A stretch of 64,000 bases of DNA, taken from the NCBI GenBank assembly GCA_947445035.1, contig CANFCK010000019.1, positions 23,934 to 87,933 of the forward strand. Direction: 5' to 3'. The stretch is from Deltaproteobacteria bacterium. GTDB taxonomy: Bacteria > Myxococcota_A > UBA796 > SXON01. The translations under genes and the position numbers were made by a program. The notes beneath the pieces are model-generated. The model did no database searches, was not told where the DNA came from, and saw nothing but the letters and a program-made list of their open reading frames with translations. This document shows positions 1 to 7,863 of the stretch, in pieces; the stretch's first letter is position 1; every line of letters begins with the position of its first letter.

Positions 1-185
1 CGGAGTATCGCACCGGGGGACTGAAGCTCGCGGGGGTGGCGGCGGTGGCGTGGGTGTTGCTGGTGCTTCTGGGCGGACCCTATGTCGCGTCTCTGGTATC
101 CTTGCTCAGCGGGGCGCCGGTGCTGCTGCTCATCATGGCCGTGCGCCGACGGTCGAAGGCGCGTTTGGAAAAGGGGGAAGGGTGA
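1..185 (+). CDS. C-terminal end of a membrane protein (partial)
   Basis: An open frame enters from the left edge (first full codon at base 3) and stops with TGA at 183-185. The 60 visible residues contain two hydrophobic stretches (about residues 9-26 and 29-47, rich in Ala, Val and Leu), followed by a basic Arg/Lys tail with the sequence RRRSKARLEKGEG. This is the pattern of the last two membrane helices of an inner-membrane protein with a cytoplasmic C-terminus. The rest of the gene lies outside the window, so the family cannot be named. The stop codon overlaps the GTG start of the next gene (GTGA), so the two are probably translated together. Confidence 0.6.
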   Translation, partial: EYRTGGLKLAGVAAVAWVLLVLLGGPYVASLVSLLSGAPVLLLIMAVRRRSKARLEKGEG

Positions 186-1189
186 ACGTGGTTCTCAGAG
201 GATCGAGCCCGGCCACGATGGTCGCGGGCATCCTGCTCCTCAGCCGAGCGCGCACCTTCGGGCAGCGCATCCGGGTCGAAATCCTCGGCGATCCGACCGA
301 TGTCGGCGCGGTTTCGGGGCCGGCGGTGCTGTATTCGGCGCCATTGGCATCGTGCGGGGTCGGTCGCGACTTCGGAAGCGGGGCGCTGGTGGTGGTTCCG
401 GGACCCGGGACCGCGCCGCTGGCCGTCAGCTTCAGTCCTGACGGCCGGGGTGGTTGGTTCGAGGTGGCCCGCGGTGGTGATGGGGAGCACCCCGCTAGCC
501 GCGCGCTGATGGCGCTACTACACGACCCCAATCCGGAGTGTCGGCCCCTCGCCGATGCAGTCCGTACGGGCTTTTCAGGGCTGGGCGTGGCGCTTGAGCC
601 CTCAGTGCTGGACGTGCTCTTCGGGGCGCCGGCGGCCCCCCTGGTGCGACTCGCGGTGGCCTTGCGCGCGGGGCGCACCCTCACCGGCGAGCGTGGCGCG
701 CCGATCACTTCGGCGTTGGTGGGCCCCCTCGGAGAGGACGACGCCACCACCGCCGCCGCGACTCTGGCCCGACTGCACCCGCTGGTCCACGACCCGATGG
801 TGCAGCTGCGTCGGGTAGCGGAAAAACTGCAGTCGCGAGGCTCTCCGGCGCTGCTCCTCGCCATGGACGAGCTCCTCGCGCACTTCGGGCTCTTGCCGCT
901 GGGCGGAATCCTCCCCCCGCTCGATCCTGCCACCGACGCGGTCGCGGTGGGCCTGGGGCGCGCGCTGGCCGCGACGGCGGGCGAAGGTCAGGCTCAGGTG
1001 CCGCTGATGGAGACCTACCGCTTCCTCGGCGGAGGTTTTGTGGCCAAGGCCGAGTGGGTTGTGGACCTGCCGGCCGATGCGCCGCCTACCGAGCGCCTGG
1101 CGCGCTGGCGGTGGTTCTGCACCCAGGTCAGTGAAGCAGCGGCTCGGGTGGATCGGATCTGGCGGGACCTGGTCGATCCGCCGATGTAG
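182..1189 (+). CDS. Hypothetical protein, 335 aa
   Basis: I chose the GTG at 182 because it overlaps the upstream stop (GTGA) and a purine-rich GGGGGAAGG lies just before it. The open frame itself extends further upstream, but that part lies inside the preceding gene. The product is a soluble-looking, Ala/Gly/Leu-rich protein with no signal peptide, membrane helix or motif that I recognise. The C-terminal third (EWVVDLPADAPP, then RWRWFCTQVSEAAARVDRIW) looks like a folded alpha/beta region. Its last 62 bases overlap, tail to tail, the end of the M48 peptidase gene on the other strand. Function unknown. Codon-position GC matches its neighbours, which supports a real gene. Confidence 0.65.
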   Translation: MNVVLRGSSPATMVAGILLLSRARTFGQRIRVEILGDPTDVGAVSGPAVLYSAPLASCGVGRDFGSGALVVVPGPGTAPLAVSFSPDGRGGWFEVARGGDGEHPASRALMALLHDPNPECRPLADAVRTGFSGLGVALEPSVLDVLFGAPAAPLVRLAVALRAGRTLTGERGAPITSALVGPLGEDDATTAAATLARLHPLVHDPMVQLRRVAEKLQSRGSPALLLAMDELLAHFGLLPLGGILPPLDPATDAVAVGLGRALAATAGEGQAQVPLMETYRFLGGGFVAKAEWVVDLPADAPPTERLARWRWFCTQVSEAAARVDRIWRDLVDPPM

Positions 1190-2429
1190 CGGCGATGATC
1201 GCCCGGTTGCGCCACAGGTACAGCACGCGGCGGCTGTGGGGCGGGTGGCTTTGGTAGCGAGGGTCCAGGAGCTCGCTCGGGAGTCGGAACAACAATCCCT
1301 GCGGATCGCGCTCCATGGCGGCGACGAGCGTGGCGATCTGGGCCTCATCGAGCTGCCCGTTTTGCCGGAGCGTCTCACGGTCCCACTCCAGGAGCGGGCC
1401 CTCTGGGACCAGGCTGCCGAGCGCTTCCCGCGCTTCCCCGTCGCCCTCACCCTCCCGGATGTGATCGAGGAAACCGCCGAGTGACACGCCACGGCGCGCC
1501 GCCTTCTCCTTCTTGAGCGCCGCGTCGATGCGCCGCTTCACCTCCTCCCCGTCCACCCGCGCGAAGGGTAGCGCTTCTTCGTACAGCGCAAGCAGGCGCT
1601 CGACGGGGATGTCCTTGCCGGCTTGAAGCAGGTGCTGTTGAAGCTGCAGCTCTGCTTCCGCCTGGAGACCCAACTTCAGCTCGCAGTTGATGGCGGGGAC
1701 CACGCCTGCTGCCTTGGCGCCAGCTTCATCACAGAGGTACTCGATGTGGCGGCTGTGAGGTGCGCCCATCGCACCGAGGAAGGCGTTGTGGATCCACGAG
1801 AAAGCCGCAGCGGCGCCAAGGCCGAGCATCGAGGGACCGAGGAGACTGACCGCCAGGATCGCAACCGCTCCCAAAAGCAACAGATGCATCGGCGTTGCAC
1901 GACAGAAGTCGACCTTGTACCGATGGTAGTGGCCGAGTTCATGTCCGAGGACCGAGGCGAGTTCGCCCGGGAAAAGCACATGGAGCATCGGGCGGTGCAC
2001 GTACACCGCGTTGAGCTTCGGAAAAAAGGCAGCCAGACCGAGGGTCATCGCCGTGGCGTTGAGCTCCTTGTCCCCGGTGATGGCGGTCGGGGTGTCGGTC
2101 GTGACGCCGAGTCGTTGGTGTACTTGCCGCACCAGCGCAACGAGCTCGGCCCGGTTGTAGCCCCCGATCCGACGATCCGGAGCCAGCTCGTCCAGCCAGC
2201 GGACTTTGCGGAACGAGGTCTGGAAGGCGAAGACGTAGATCGGCCACCCCGAGATCAGCACGGCCATCGCCGCGAAGGGGAGCGACTTGGCCAACCCGTC
2301 CCAGTTGGTCAGCGCCAGCGCCAGTACGGTCAAGAGCGGCCAGACAACGAAGAGCGGGTACAACATGTCATTGCGCGCCGCCAAGGCAGCCAGCAGTCGT
2401 GCGCGTTCGGGCGTGGCGCGGATGTCCAT
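1128..2429 (-). CDS. M48 family zinc metallopeptidase
   Basis: Membrane-bound zinc protease of the M48 (HtpX/Ste24-like) family, 433 aa. The zinc site is HELGH at residues 163-167, and the downstream EYLCDEAGAKAA segment supplies the third ligand Glu. N-terminal hydrophobic stretches at about 23-42 and 50-70, and another after the HExxH helix, place it in the inner membrane with the active site probably cytoplasmic. The start is the ATG at 2429-2427, which overlaps the upstream AIM24 stop as TGATG; the longer open frame upstream is the AIM24 gene in another frame. M48 membrane proteases usually take part in turnover of misfolded membrane proteins; the substrate here is unknown. It is the last gene of a three-gene operon with an AIM24-like protein and a small membrane protein. 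Confidence 0.88.
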   Translation of the reverse strand: MDIRATPERARLLAALAARNDMLYPLFVVWPLLTVLALALTNWDGLAKSLPFAAMAVLISGWPIYVFAFQTSFRKVRWLDELAPDRRIGGYNRAELVALVRQVHQRLGVTTDTPTAITGDKELNATAMTLGLAAFFPKLNAVYVHRPMLHVLFPGELASVLGHELGHYHRYKVDFCRATPMHLLLLGAVAILAVSLLGPSMLGLGAAAAFSWIHNAFLGAMGAPHSRHIEYLCDEAGAKAAGVVPAINCELKLGLQAEAELQLQQHLLQAGKDIPVERLLALYEEALPFARVDGEEVKRRIDAALKKEKAARRGVSLGGFLDHIREGEGDGEAREALGSLVPEGPLLEWDRETLRQNGQLDEAQIATLVAAMERDPQGLLFRLPSELLDPRYQSHPPHSRRVLYLWRNRAIIAATSADRPGPARSDPPEPLLH

Positions 2430-3118
2430 CAGAAGATGGACTGGGCGAGGATCGAGAGGAAGCCTCCGCTCCGCTGCAGCGGCCGCGTCTGGTAGATCAC
2501 GGTTCCGGGTCCAGTGTACCGGTTGACCAGGCCCTCGCCGGAGAGCGCCGTCGCCCCCAACTCCTTGGTCACCGTCACCAGCTCGAAGGTCATGTCGGCG
2601 GAAAAGGCCACGATGTACCGGTTGTCTACAAGTAATCGTTCGCCCGCCGCCAGGTCGCGCCTGACGGCTCCCCCGTGGGTGGTGCAGAAAACCAGCCCGG
2701 GTCCCCTGGCCCTCATCAGGAAAAGGCCGGTGCTGGTCATCCAGCCCTTCACGCCGGCGTACTTCACCGTCAGATCGACCTTCGGCTCGCTGGCCAGCCA
2801 CGCCCCGCGCGCGATGAAGAAGGCGTCGTCGGTCAGCTCGATGGCGACGATGTCACCGGGGTGCGAGGGCGCGAGCGAGATGCGTTGATCGTCGCGACGC
2901 GCTTTGTAACAGACCCGGATGAGGCTCTCGCCGACCAGGAGGTTGCGCACTGTCGACGACGACCCGCGCCGCGTCAGGGCGCCGCCAAGACCCGCGGTCA
3001 GGTCGAAACCGGTGTCCATCGCCACCATGGCGCCGGGCTGGACGACGATCTCCTCGCCCGCGGCCAACTCCAGGTCGAGGGTGCTGTACGCCGGCGCGTT
3101 GGCGACCGTGTGCCGCAT
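2429..3118 (-). CDS. AIM24/TIGR00266 family protein
   Basis: 229 aa. The sequence fits the AIM24 (TIGR00266) beta-helical family: an early V-V-Q-P-G-A-M-V-A-M-D segment, a central G-x-x-G-G-A-L-T-R region, then IALELTDDAFFIARGAWLAS-like strands and VDNRYIVAFS near the C-terminus. The biochemical role of bacterial AIM24-like proteins is not settled; the mitochondrial homologue affects inner-membrane organisation. There is no signal peptide. Both ends are translationally coupled (TGATG at 3118 and at 2429) to a small membrane protein and an M48 membrane protease, which suggests a shared membrane-related job. The family call is firm; the function is not. Confidence 0.85.
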   Translation of the reverse strand: MRHTVANAPAYSTLDLELAAGEEIVVQPGAMVAMDTGFDLTAGLGGALTRRGSSSTVRNLLVGESLIRVCYKARRDDQRISLAPSHPGDIVAIELTDDAFFIARGAWLASEPKVDLTVKYAGVKGWMTSTGLFLMRARGPGLVFCTTHGGAVRRDLAAGERLLVDNRYIVAFSADMTFELVTVTKELGATALSGEGLVNRYTGPGTVIYQTRPLQRSGGFLSILAQSIF

Positions 3119-3336
3119 CAGTCGTCGTCGGCGTTGGCGCCCGCCCGCTGCTTCAGCAAGTACCCGCCGGCGGAGATCGCGAGGAGGATGCCAAGGAAGA
3201 TGAAAAGCGCCACCATCCGCGACACGCCGAAGATGTCGACGATCGAGGTCACGATGATGTCGTAGATGATGACGCGGATGAACCAGCCGACGATGTCGCC
3301 GAAGCCGCGGAGCTGAACGAGATCACCGGGATTCAT
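3118..3336 (-). CDS. Small membrane protein, 72 aa
   Basis: A 72-residue protein starting MNPGDLVQLRGFGDIV. One strongly hydrophobic helix spans about residues 42-61, and an amphipathic or hydrophobic stretch lies at about 14-38. The tail ends in Ala-Asn-Ala-Asp-Asp-Asp. It is the first gene of the operon with the AIM24-like protein and the M48 protease and shares a TGATG junction with the former. I do not recognise a family. A membrane partner or anchor for the two downstream products is a reasonable guess from context only. Confidence 0.7.
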   Translation of the reverse strand: MNPGDLVQLRGFGDIVGWFIRVIIYDIIVTSIVDIFGVSRMVALFIFLGILLAISAGGYLLKQRAGANADDD

Positions 3337-3482
3337 AGGGCCTCTTGGGAAGCCCTGACGTATGTTGGTCCGGCGTCAGCGGCAACGGTGTTCGCCGCCC
3401 CTGACCGTCCCCGCCTGCCGTCATCGCTTGACACACACCCGCGCGCCGGGCACGATCGACACATTGAAGCAAGGAGCCCCCT

Positions 3483-4508
3483 TTGGCGGGCCTCGATCTG
3501 GTACGACTTGGCAAGACGATTCACTACCTGTTGCGCCACCCGGACCCTACCGGACTGGTGGCCGATGGGGGCGGGTGGTTCTGCGTGGAGGAGGTGGCGC
3601 GCGCGGTGAGCCGCACCATTCGACGTCCGGTCGCGACTGATGATGTCGATGGCGCGACGCGCTCCTGCTCCGGGGCGCACCTGGAGGTGGCCGACGGTCG
3701 GGTACGCATCCAGCTTTTCACATCACCCGAGCGGTACGGCGGCCCCGACTTGCTTTTCCACGCCGCCCCGCGAGGTCGCGTGCCGTTGTACGAGCGGGAG
3801 GGCCGGATGTGGGGGCCCAACGACGGCGGCGTCCACCTGTCGCGACATGAATCGCTGGCATGGCGGGTAGCGCACCGGACCTACATCGATCCGGTCGTGC
3901 TCATCGTCGATGCAGCGCGAGCGCGGCGCGACGGCGTTGAATTCCTCCGGGCAAGGGGCGGGCTTTTCGTGGCGTCGGCGGTGCCCCTTCGCCACGTGCT
4001 GAACCTGCGGCCGGGCTACTCCGAACAGGCCAGCGCCGGTGGTTTCGTCGTCGACTGGTCCACGGGGGTGCCGCGCATCGGCCTCATCCAGGTGGCGCGA
4101 CGGCACGGCCTCACGTGGGAAGTCGCCAAGGGAAAGCTCGAATATGGAGAGCCGCCCGTCGTCGCTGCCGTTCGCGAGATGAGGGAGGAGATGGGTGTGA
4201 ACGTGCCGGTGCGCGAGTCGATCTCGTTGGGGTCCGTTCGTTACGGCTTCTACACCCGTGAGGGCACCCCTCGGCTCAAGACGATCTACCTTTTCCTCAT
4301 CGAACTTGCCGAGACCTTCGAGGCCTTCGAGCCGCTTCACGAAGAGGGCATCGAGGACGCTCGTTGGTTCGAGCTGGGCGAGGCCCTGGAGGTGCTGGCC
4401 CACCCCAGCCTCCGCACCATCGTCGGCCGGTTGCTGCGCACACTGGACCTTCGCGCCGCAGTGCTGGGGCTTCCGGGGGGCTATGCGCCCGTGGAGGGAG
4501 AGGACTGA
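3483..4508 (+). CDS. RNA 2'-phosphotransferase (Tpt1/KptA)-Nudix hydrolase fusion
   Basis: 341 aa, two domains. Residues 1-172 match KptA/Tpt1, which moves an internal RNA 2'-phosphate to NAD+: the early LLRHPDPTGLVADGGGW segment carries the Arg18-His19 pair, LFHAAPRG (91-98) and GGVHLSRHESLAWRVAHR (115-132) match the NAD-binding half, and PVVLIVDAARA follows. The usual RANQGHS motif is not recognisable (only VRIQ at 74-77). Residues about 186-335 form a Nudix domain with a perfect box, GX5EX7REUXEEXGU, at 217-239. KptA reactions release ADP-ribose 1'',2''-cyclic phosphate, so a fused Nudix domain could act on an ADP-ribose product; this is inference. The start is the only reasonable ATG-like start (TTG at 3483), with AAGGAG just upstream. 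The next gene follows after 3 bases. Confidence 0.85.
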   Translation: MAGLDLVRLGKTIHYLLRHPDPTGLVADGGGWFCVEEVARAVSRTIRRPVATDDVDGATRSCSGAHLEVADGRVRIQLFTSPERYGGPDLLFHAAPRGRVPLYEREGRMWGPNDGGVHLSRHESLAWRVAHRTYIDPVVLIVDAARARRDGVEFLRARGGLFVASAVPLRHVLNLRPGYSEQASAGGFVVDWSTGVPRIGLIQVARRHGLTWEVAKGKLEYGEPPVVAAVREMREEMGVNVPVRESISLGSVRYGFYTREGTPRLKTIYLFLIELAETFEAFEPLHEEGIEDARWFELGEALEVLAHPSLRTIVGRLLRTLDLRAAVLGLPGGYAPVEGED

Positions 4509-4511
4509 GGG

Positions 4512-5090
4512 ATGCGCCAGCTCGAGTTCTTTTTCGACTTCTCCAGCCCCTTCGCGTACCTCGCTGCGACCCAGGTGGTGCCGCTGTCACAGCGTACAGG
4601 CGTGCAGCTTGTGTTGCGACCGCTGCTGCTCGGGGCACTTTTTCGTGCCGTGGGCCAGGTGGACGTGCCCATTGCGGCGATGTCCGAGGTAAAACGCCAG
4701 CACACCCTCCGCGATCTGGGCCGCTGGGCGCGGTGGTGGGGCGTTCCGCTGGTGTGGCCGGCGGCGTTCCCGCTGCGCAGTGTGCTGCCACTGCGGGTCT
4801 TGCTGCAAGAGCCGACTCCTGAGCGGATGCTGACCCTGTTTCGGGCCGCGTGGGCCCACGGTGAAGACATCGGCCAGCCTGCGGTTCTCAGCGGGTTGGG
4901 CATCCCGGGAGAGGCGCTGGCGACGGCGGACCAGCAACGGGCCGCGTTGGTCGAGGCTACCGCCTACGCCGAGTCCGTGGGCGTGTTCGGTGTGCCCAGC
5001 TTCCGGGTCGACGGCGGCGCCGTCATCTGGGGTCAAGACCGGATCGACATGGTCGAGCGGGCCTGTCGAGGGGAGCGGGTGGAGCCGTGA
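4512..5090 (+). CDS. 2-hydroxychromene-2-carboxylate isomerase family protein (DsbA-like fold)
   Basis: 192 aa, the usual length for this family. It opens with LEFFFDFSSPFAYLAATQ, typical of the HCCA isomerase / kappa-class glutathione transferase branch of DSBA thioredoxin-fold proteins, with Ser in place of a redox Cys pair. The C-terminal GVFGVPSFRVDGG...IWGQDRIDMVE block carries the cis-Pro loop and the conserved WGxDR motif. Family members act as glutathione-dependent isomerases in naphthalene breakdown or as general GSH transferases. No aromatic-degradation genes lie nearby, so the substrate cannot be given. It follows the KptA-Nudix gene by 3 bases and is probably cotranscribed. Confidence 0.85.
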   Translation: MRQLEFFFDFSSPFAYLAATQVVPLSQRTGVQLVLRPLLLGALFRAVGQVDVPIAAMSEVKRQHTLRDLGRWARWWGVPLVWPAAFPLRSVLPLRVLLQEPTPERMLTLFRAAWAHGEDIGQPAVLSGLGIPGEALATADQQRAALVEATAYAESVGVFGVPSFRVDGGAVIWGQDRIDMVERACRGERVEP

Positions 5091-5121
5091 GCGACGTGGT
5101 CGCGCCACGCGCCACGGCTCC

Positions 5122-5580
5122 CTACTCGAAAACGATCTCTCCGCCCGGCAAGAAATAAAGGATCAACATCCTCCCGCCACTGACCGTCGGGACATGCCGG
5201 GTGCCGGGGGCGTAGCTCTGGAAGCGAGCCCGTCGCCCATCGAAAGAGGGCGTGCCGACGAGGTCGATGCACAGCTCCACCTCGCCGCGGGGGTGGGTAT
5301 GGGCCCCGGCGGCGGGGCCGTCCATGTCGACGGCGTCGATGCTGTTGCCGTGGGTGTCTTCGCTGGCCCGGCTGATGCGCCCGAAGCGCACGCCGCCCGC
5401 TTCTTTGGGTGTGAGCCAGCCGGCCGCATGCGCTGCGAGCGCGGTCGCCTCCAGCTCGTCGGTGGAGAGCGCGTCGAGCGCCGCCTCGAGTGCCGCGCCG
5501 TCGCTGGTTCCGAGCCTTGCCACCACGGCCGCAATCGGGCCGCACAGGCGAATCAGGTCCTCGCAAGTGACTTCGATCAT
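5122..5580 (-). CDS. DUF4863 / 4-hydroxylaminobenzoate lyase-like protein
   Basis: 152 aa. The second half, with GGVRFGRISRAS, then DAVDMDGPAAGAHTHPRGEVELC and GTRHVPTVSGGRMLILYFLPGGEI, fits the cupin-like DUF4863 family, whose known member PnbB is a 4-hydroxylaminobenzoate lyase. The His pair in AGAHTHP and the later His in GTRHVP are probable metal ligands. The genome context gives no nitroaromatic pathway, so the actual substrate is open. The gene lies convergent to the isomerase gene and downstream, on the same strand, of the alternative complex III operon, separated from it by a repeat-rich gap with a strong hairpin. Confidence 0.8.
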   Translation of the reverse strand: MIEVTCEDLIRLCGPIAAVVARLGTSDGAALEAALDALSTDELEATALAAHAAGWLTPKEAGGVRFGRISRASEDTHGNSIDAVDMDGPAAGAHTHPRGEVELCIDLVGTPSFDGRRARFQSYAPGTRHVPTVSGGRMLILYFLPGGEIVFE

Positions 5581-5645
5581 GGGCGCCGTGTAACGCGCGC
5601 CAGAGGCCTGCCCGCTCGTACCACGCTCCGCGCTGCGGCTGGGCG

Positions 5646-5678
5646 GAGAGGGCGGCGAGCCCTTTCCCCCTCAAGATC
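5646..5678. repeat. 33-bp direct repeat, copy 1
   Basis: The 33 bases here are repeated exactly at 5818-5850 (begins gagagggcggcgagcc, ends cccctcaagatc). The 18 bases ctgcggctgggcggagag at 5633-5650 are also repeated at 5735-5752. The 268-base gap 5581-5848 between the DUF4863 gene and actF thus holds two interleaved direct repeats and no credible gene. Confidence 0.85.
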
Positions 5679-5767
5679 GGCGAGGCCGATTCCCCGTCCC
5701 GCGCCTCCGAAGGTCGCCGTCCAGCGCTTTCGCTCTGCGGCTGGGCGGAGAGGGGAGAGGGCCGCGT

Positions 5768-5792
5768 CCCGGCGCGTTAGCAACGCGCCGGG
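5768..5792 (-). terminator. Perfect 11-bp hairpin after the act operon
   Basis: cccggcgcgtt / aacgcgccggg with a 3-base loop, a perfect 11-bp stem lying 57 bases beyond the actF stop codon. There is no T-run, so intrinsic termination is uncertain; it could equally be an RNA-stabilising element or part of the local repeat. Confidence 0.5.
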
Positions 5793-5817
5793 CGCCGAAG
5801 GGACCGGCCCGATAGGG

Positions 5818-5850
5818 GAGAGGGCGGCGAGCCCTTTCCCCCTCAAGATC
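5818..5850. repeat. 33-bp direct repeat, copy 2
   Basis: Exact second copy of the repeat at 5646-5678. Its last two bases fall in the actF stop codon (TGA, 5851-5849 on the minus strand), so the duplication ends exactly at the gene boundary. Confidence 0.85.
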
Positions 5851-7186
5851 AGTGCGAGTGCGCGCCACCGACGTGGATGTGCACATCGTCGGGATGCGGG
5901 TGCATGAACGGGTCGCTGATCGGCACCGCGGGAACTCGGGCGAGCACGTTAAGCACCACGGTGAGGAAGGCCGACACGAACCCGATCACCAGCCCGATCT
6001 CGACGAGGCCGATGGGAAGCTCGTTCTTGAACCACACCGCCGGCATGATCAGGATGAACCGTTCGAGGAAAACCCCGACGGCAATCACGATGGCAACGGC
6101 CACCAGGGACTTCGGCGTCTTCTTGATCCCGCGGCTCAAAAGCACCGTGAACGGGATGAAGAAACACATCGAGATCACGACCTTGGCCAGGCCAGACCAC
6201 GGTTGGATGTACATCCGGAGGATGAGGTACCACGTCTCTTCCGGCATGTTGCCGTACCAGATGGGCAGCAGGTGCGCGAAGAAGTTGTAGGTCCAGAAGA
6301 TGCCCAGGGCGAACATCATCTTGCCCAGGTCGTGGAAGTGCTTCGGGGTGAGCAGGCTGTCGATCTTCAGCCAGCTGCCGAAGAACACCGCCACGATGCA
6401 GATCCAGTTGATACCCAGCCAGAAGCTCGACACAAAGGTCCACGCCGGGAACATGTTGGCGTACCAGTGCGGGGACAGGCTCATCATCGCGTCGACGGCG
6501 AACAAGCTGAAGAAGATCGCGTAGAGGATGACGATCACCGGGGCGAGGCGGATGTTCTTCTGGTAGGTCTCCTCGGCTTCCACGGCAAGGCCACGCCAGC
6601 CACCGGTGAAGTTGGCCCAGAAGGCCGGAGCGCGCGTGCCGAGGGTTTCTGCGGCTACGCCCATGTCGGACCGCATGCTGTTGCGGATGAACACAAAGTC
6701 CAGCACCATCAGCACGCCCAGCATCGCGAGCTGACGGGCCACGAAGAAGCCGGGCTGCAGCCAGATCGCCTTGTGCGCCGGCATGTCTTCGTGCATCCAC
6801 GGGTACAGTTCCAGCCCGCCCGCAAGCAAGAACGTCGCGTAGATCGCGTAGTTCACCGGCATGAAGAACCAGAAGGACTCGGCAATGCGCTTGAAGGGGC
6901 GGGTCCACCGGCCGAAGGTCAGCGTCTGCACCACCGAGAACATCAGGCCGCCTTGGGCGACCGCCATGAAGTACACGACACAGACCAGGAGCGCGCCGAG
7001 GGTACGGTGCGACTCGGTGCTGAGGCCGTAGGCCAGCGAGGCGACGCCGATGCCGACGCCGATGAGGCCCATCTTCATGGTGCCTTCGGGGAGCGCGCGG
7101 GGGGTGCTTTCCACCGTCGCGCGTACGTCCGGGCCGGGGCCCACGGTCCGCCGCGTGGCGGCTACGAAGTCGACTTCTTCGCTCAT
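5849..7186 (-). CDS. actF: Alternative complex III quinol-binding subunit ActF
   Basis: 445 aa, polytopic inner-membrane protein of the NrfD/PsrC-like family, about ten helices. ActF is the second large membrane subunit of quinol:cytochrome c oxidoreductase (alternative complex III) and is built like ActC. Typical stretches are AESFWFFMPVNY, FFSLFAVDAMMSLSPHWYANMFPAWTF and FFAHLLPIWYGNMPEETWY. The start is the ATG at 7186, sharing ATGA with the actE stop; upstream open frame is the actE gene. The C-terminus is His-rich (HPHPDDVHIHVGGAHSH). It is the last gene of the act operon. No cytochrome oxidase genes follow it, unlike many other act clusters. Confidence 0.93.
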   Translation of the reverse strand: MSEEVDFVAATRRTVGPGPDVRATVESTPRALPEGTMKMGLIGVGIGVASLAYGLSTESHRTLGALLVCVVYFMAVAQGGLMFSVVQTLTFGRWTRPFKRIAESFWFFMPVNYAIYATFLLAGGLELYPWMHEDMPAHKAIWLQPGFFVARQLAMLGVLMVLDFVFIRNSMRSDMGVAAETLGTRAPAFWANFTGGWRGLAVEAEETYQKNIRLAPVIVILYAIFFSLFAVDAMMSLSPHWYANMFPAWTFVSSFWLGINWICIVAVFFGSWLKIDSLLTPKHFHDLGKMMFALGIFWTYNFFAHLLPIWYGNMPEETWYLILRMYIQPWSGLAKVVISMCFFIPFTVLLSRGIKKTPKSLVAVAIVIAVGVFLERFILIMPAVWFKNELPIGLVEIGLVIGFVSAFLTVVLNVLARVPAVPISDPFMHPHPDDVHIHVGGAHSH

Positions 7187-7863
7187 AGCGGCGTCTCGGG
7201 TGCGGAGGGGGGCACGGGCGGCGCGTAGGCGGAGCCCGGCAGGGTGCGGATGTACGCGACCACCGACCAACGCTCAGCGTCGGTCAAGAGCGCGCCGTAG
7301 GCCGGCATGCCGGCGCCGATGGCGGCCACGCCGGCAGGGCGTTCCGAAGTGGCGCCAAGGCTGCCGTTGCCGCCGTTGCGGATGTAGGAGTACAGGAAGC
7401 CGTCGGTGAGCTTCGCCGTCCGCGACGACGCTCCGGACAGCATCGGCGCCGCCATCATGAAGCGGCGCACGCCCGCGACGACGTCGTTCTTGGTGACCGG
7501 ACCGTCGCCCTTGCCCTCGAGCCCATGGCAGGGGGCACAGTTGATCCGAAACAACCTCTGTCCCCGCGCCGTGTGGTTGGCGTCGGAGGCGTAGGGGTCT
7601 GACAGCGCGTCGATGGTTGGCTTGTCCGTGCGGGACACGGTCGCGATGGCGGCGTTCTGGTAGTAGCCGGCTTCGCGCGGCAGGGGTGCACCCATGGACT
7701 CGCGCGAGACGACGTCCGCTGGCTGCGGCTTCATCTCCCATTCATAGGCCTTGAACATGACCGCGTCGATCATGTCGATGTCCCAGGGGGAGGCCCACGC
7801 GGCCGCCGAGACGAGCAGCAGCCCGCCGACAAGCCAACGTTTGCGGGACGAGCGCTCAGCCAT
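7183..7863 (-). CDS. actE: Alternative complex III monoheme cytochrome c ActE
   Basis: 226 aa. An N-terminal hydrophobic segment (WLVGGLLLVSAAAWA, about residues 10-24) exports or anchors the protein; one class I cytochrome c domain follows with the heme motif CAPCH and an axial Met in the GAGMPAYG region. ActE is the monoheme cytochrome subunit that receives electrons in the periplasm from ActA/ActB. The ATG at 7863 was chosen because it starts the signal sequence and overlaps the actD end by 8 bases; the longer open frame runs back into actD. Confidence 0.92.
   Translation of the reverse strand: MAERSSRKRWLVGGLLLVSAAAWASPWDIDMIDAVMFKAYEWEMKPQPADVVSRESMGAPLPREAGYYQNAAIATVSRTDKPTIDALSDPYASDANHTARGQRLFRINCAPCHGLEGKGDGPVTKNDVVAGVRRFMMAAPMLSGASSRTAKLTDGFLYSYIRNGGNGSLGATSERPAGVAAIGAGMPAYGALLTDAERWSVVAYIRTLPGSAYAPPVPPSAPETPL

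Noticed and set aside
5581..5846. Short minus-strand open frames in the repeat gap (about 70-90 codons)
   Set aside because: They translate the direct repeats themselves (repeated EGERARRPL peptide) and have no ribosome site.
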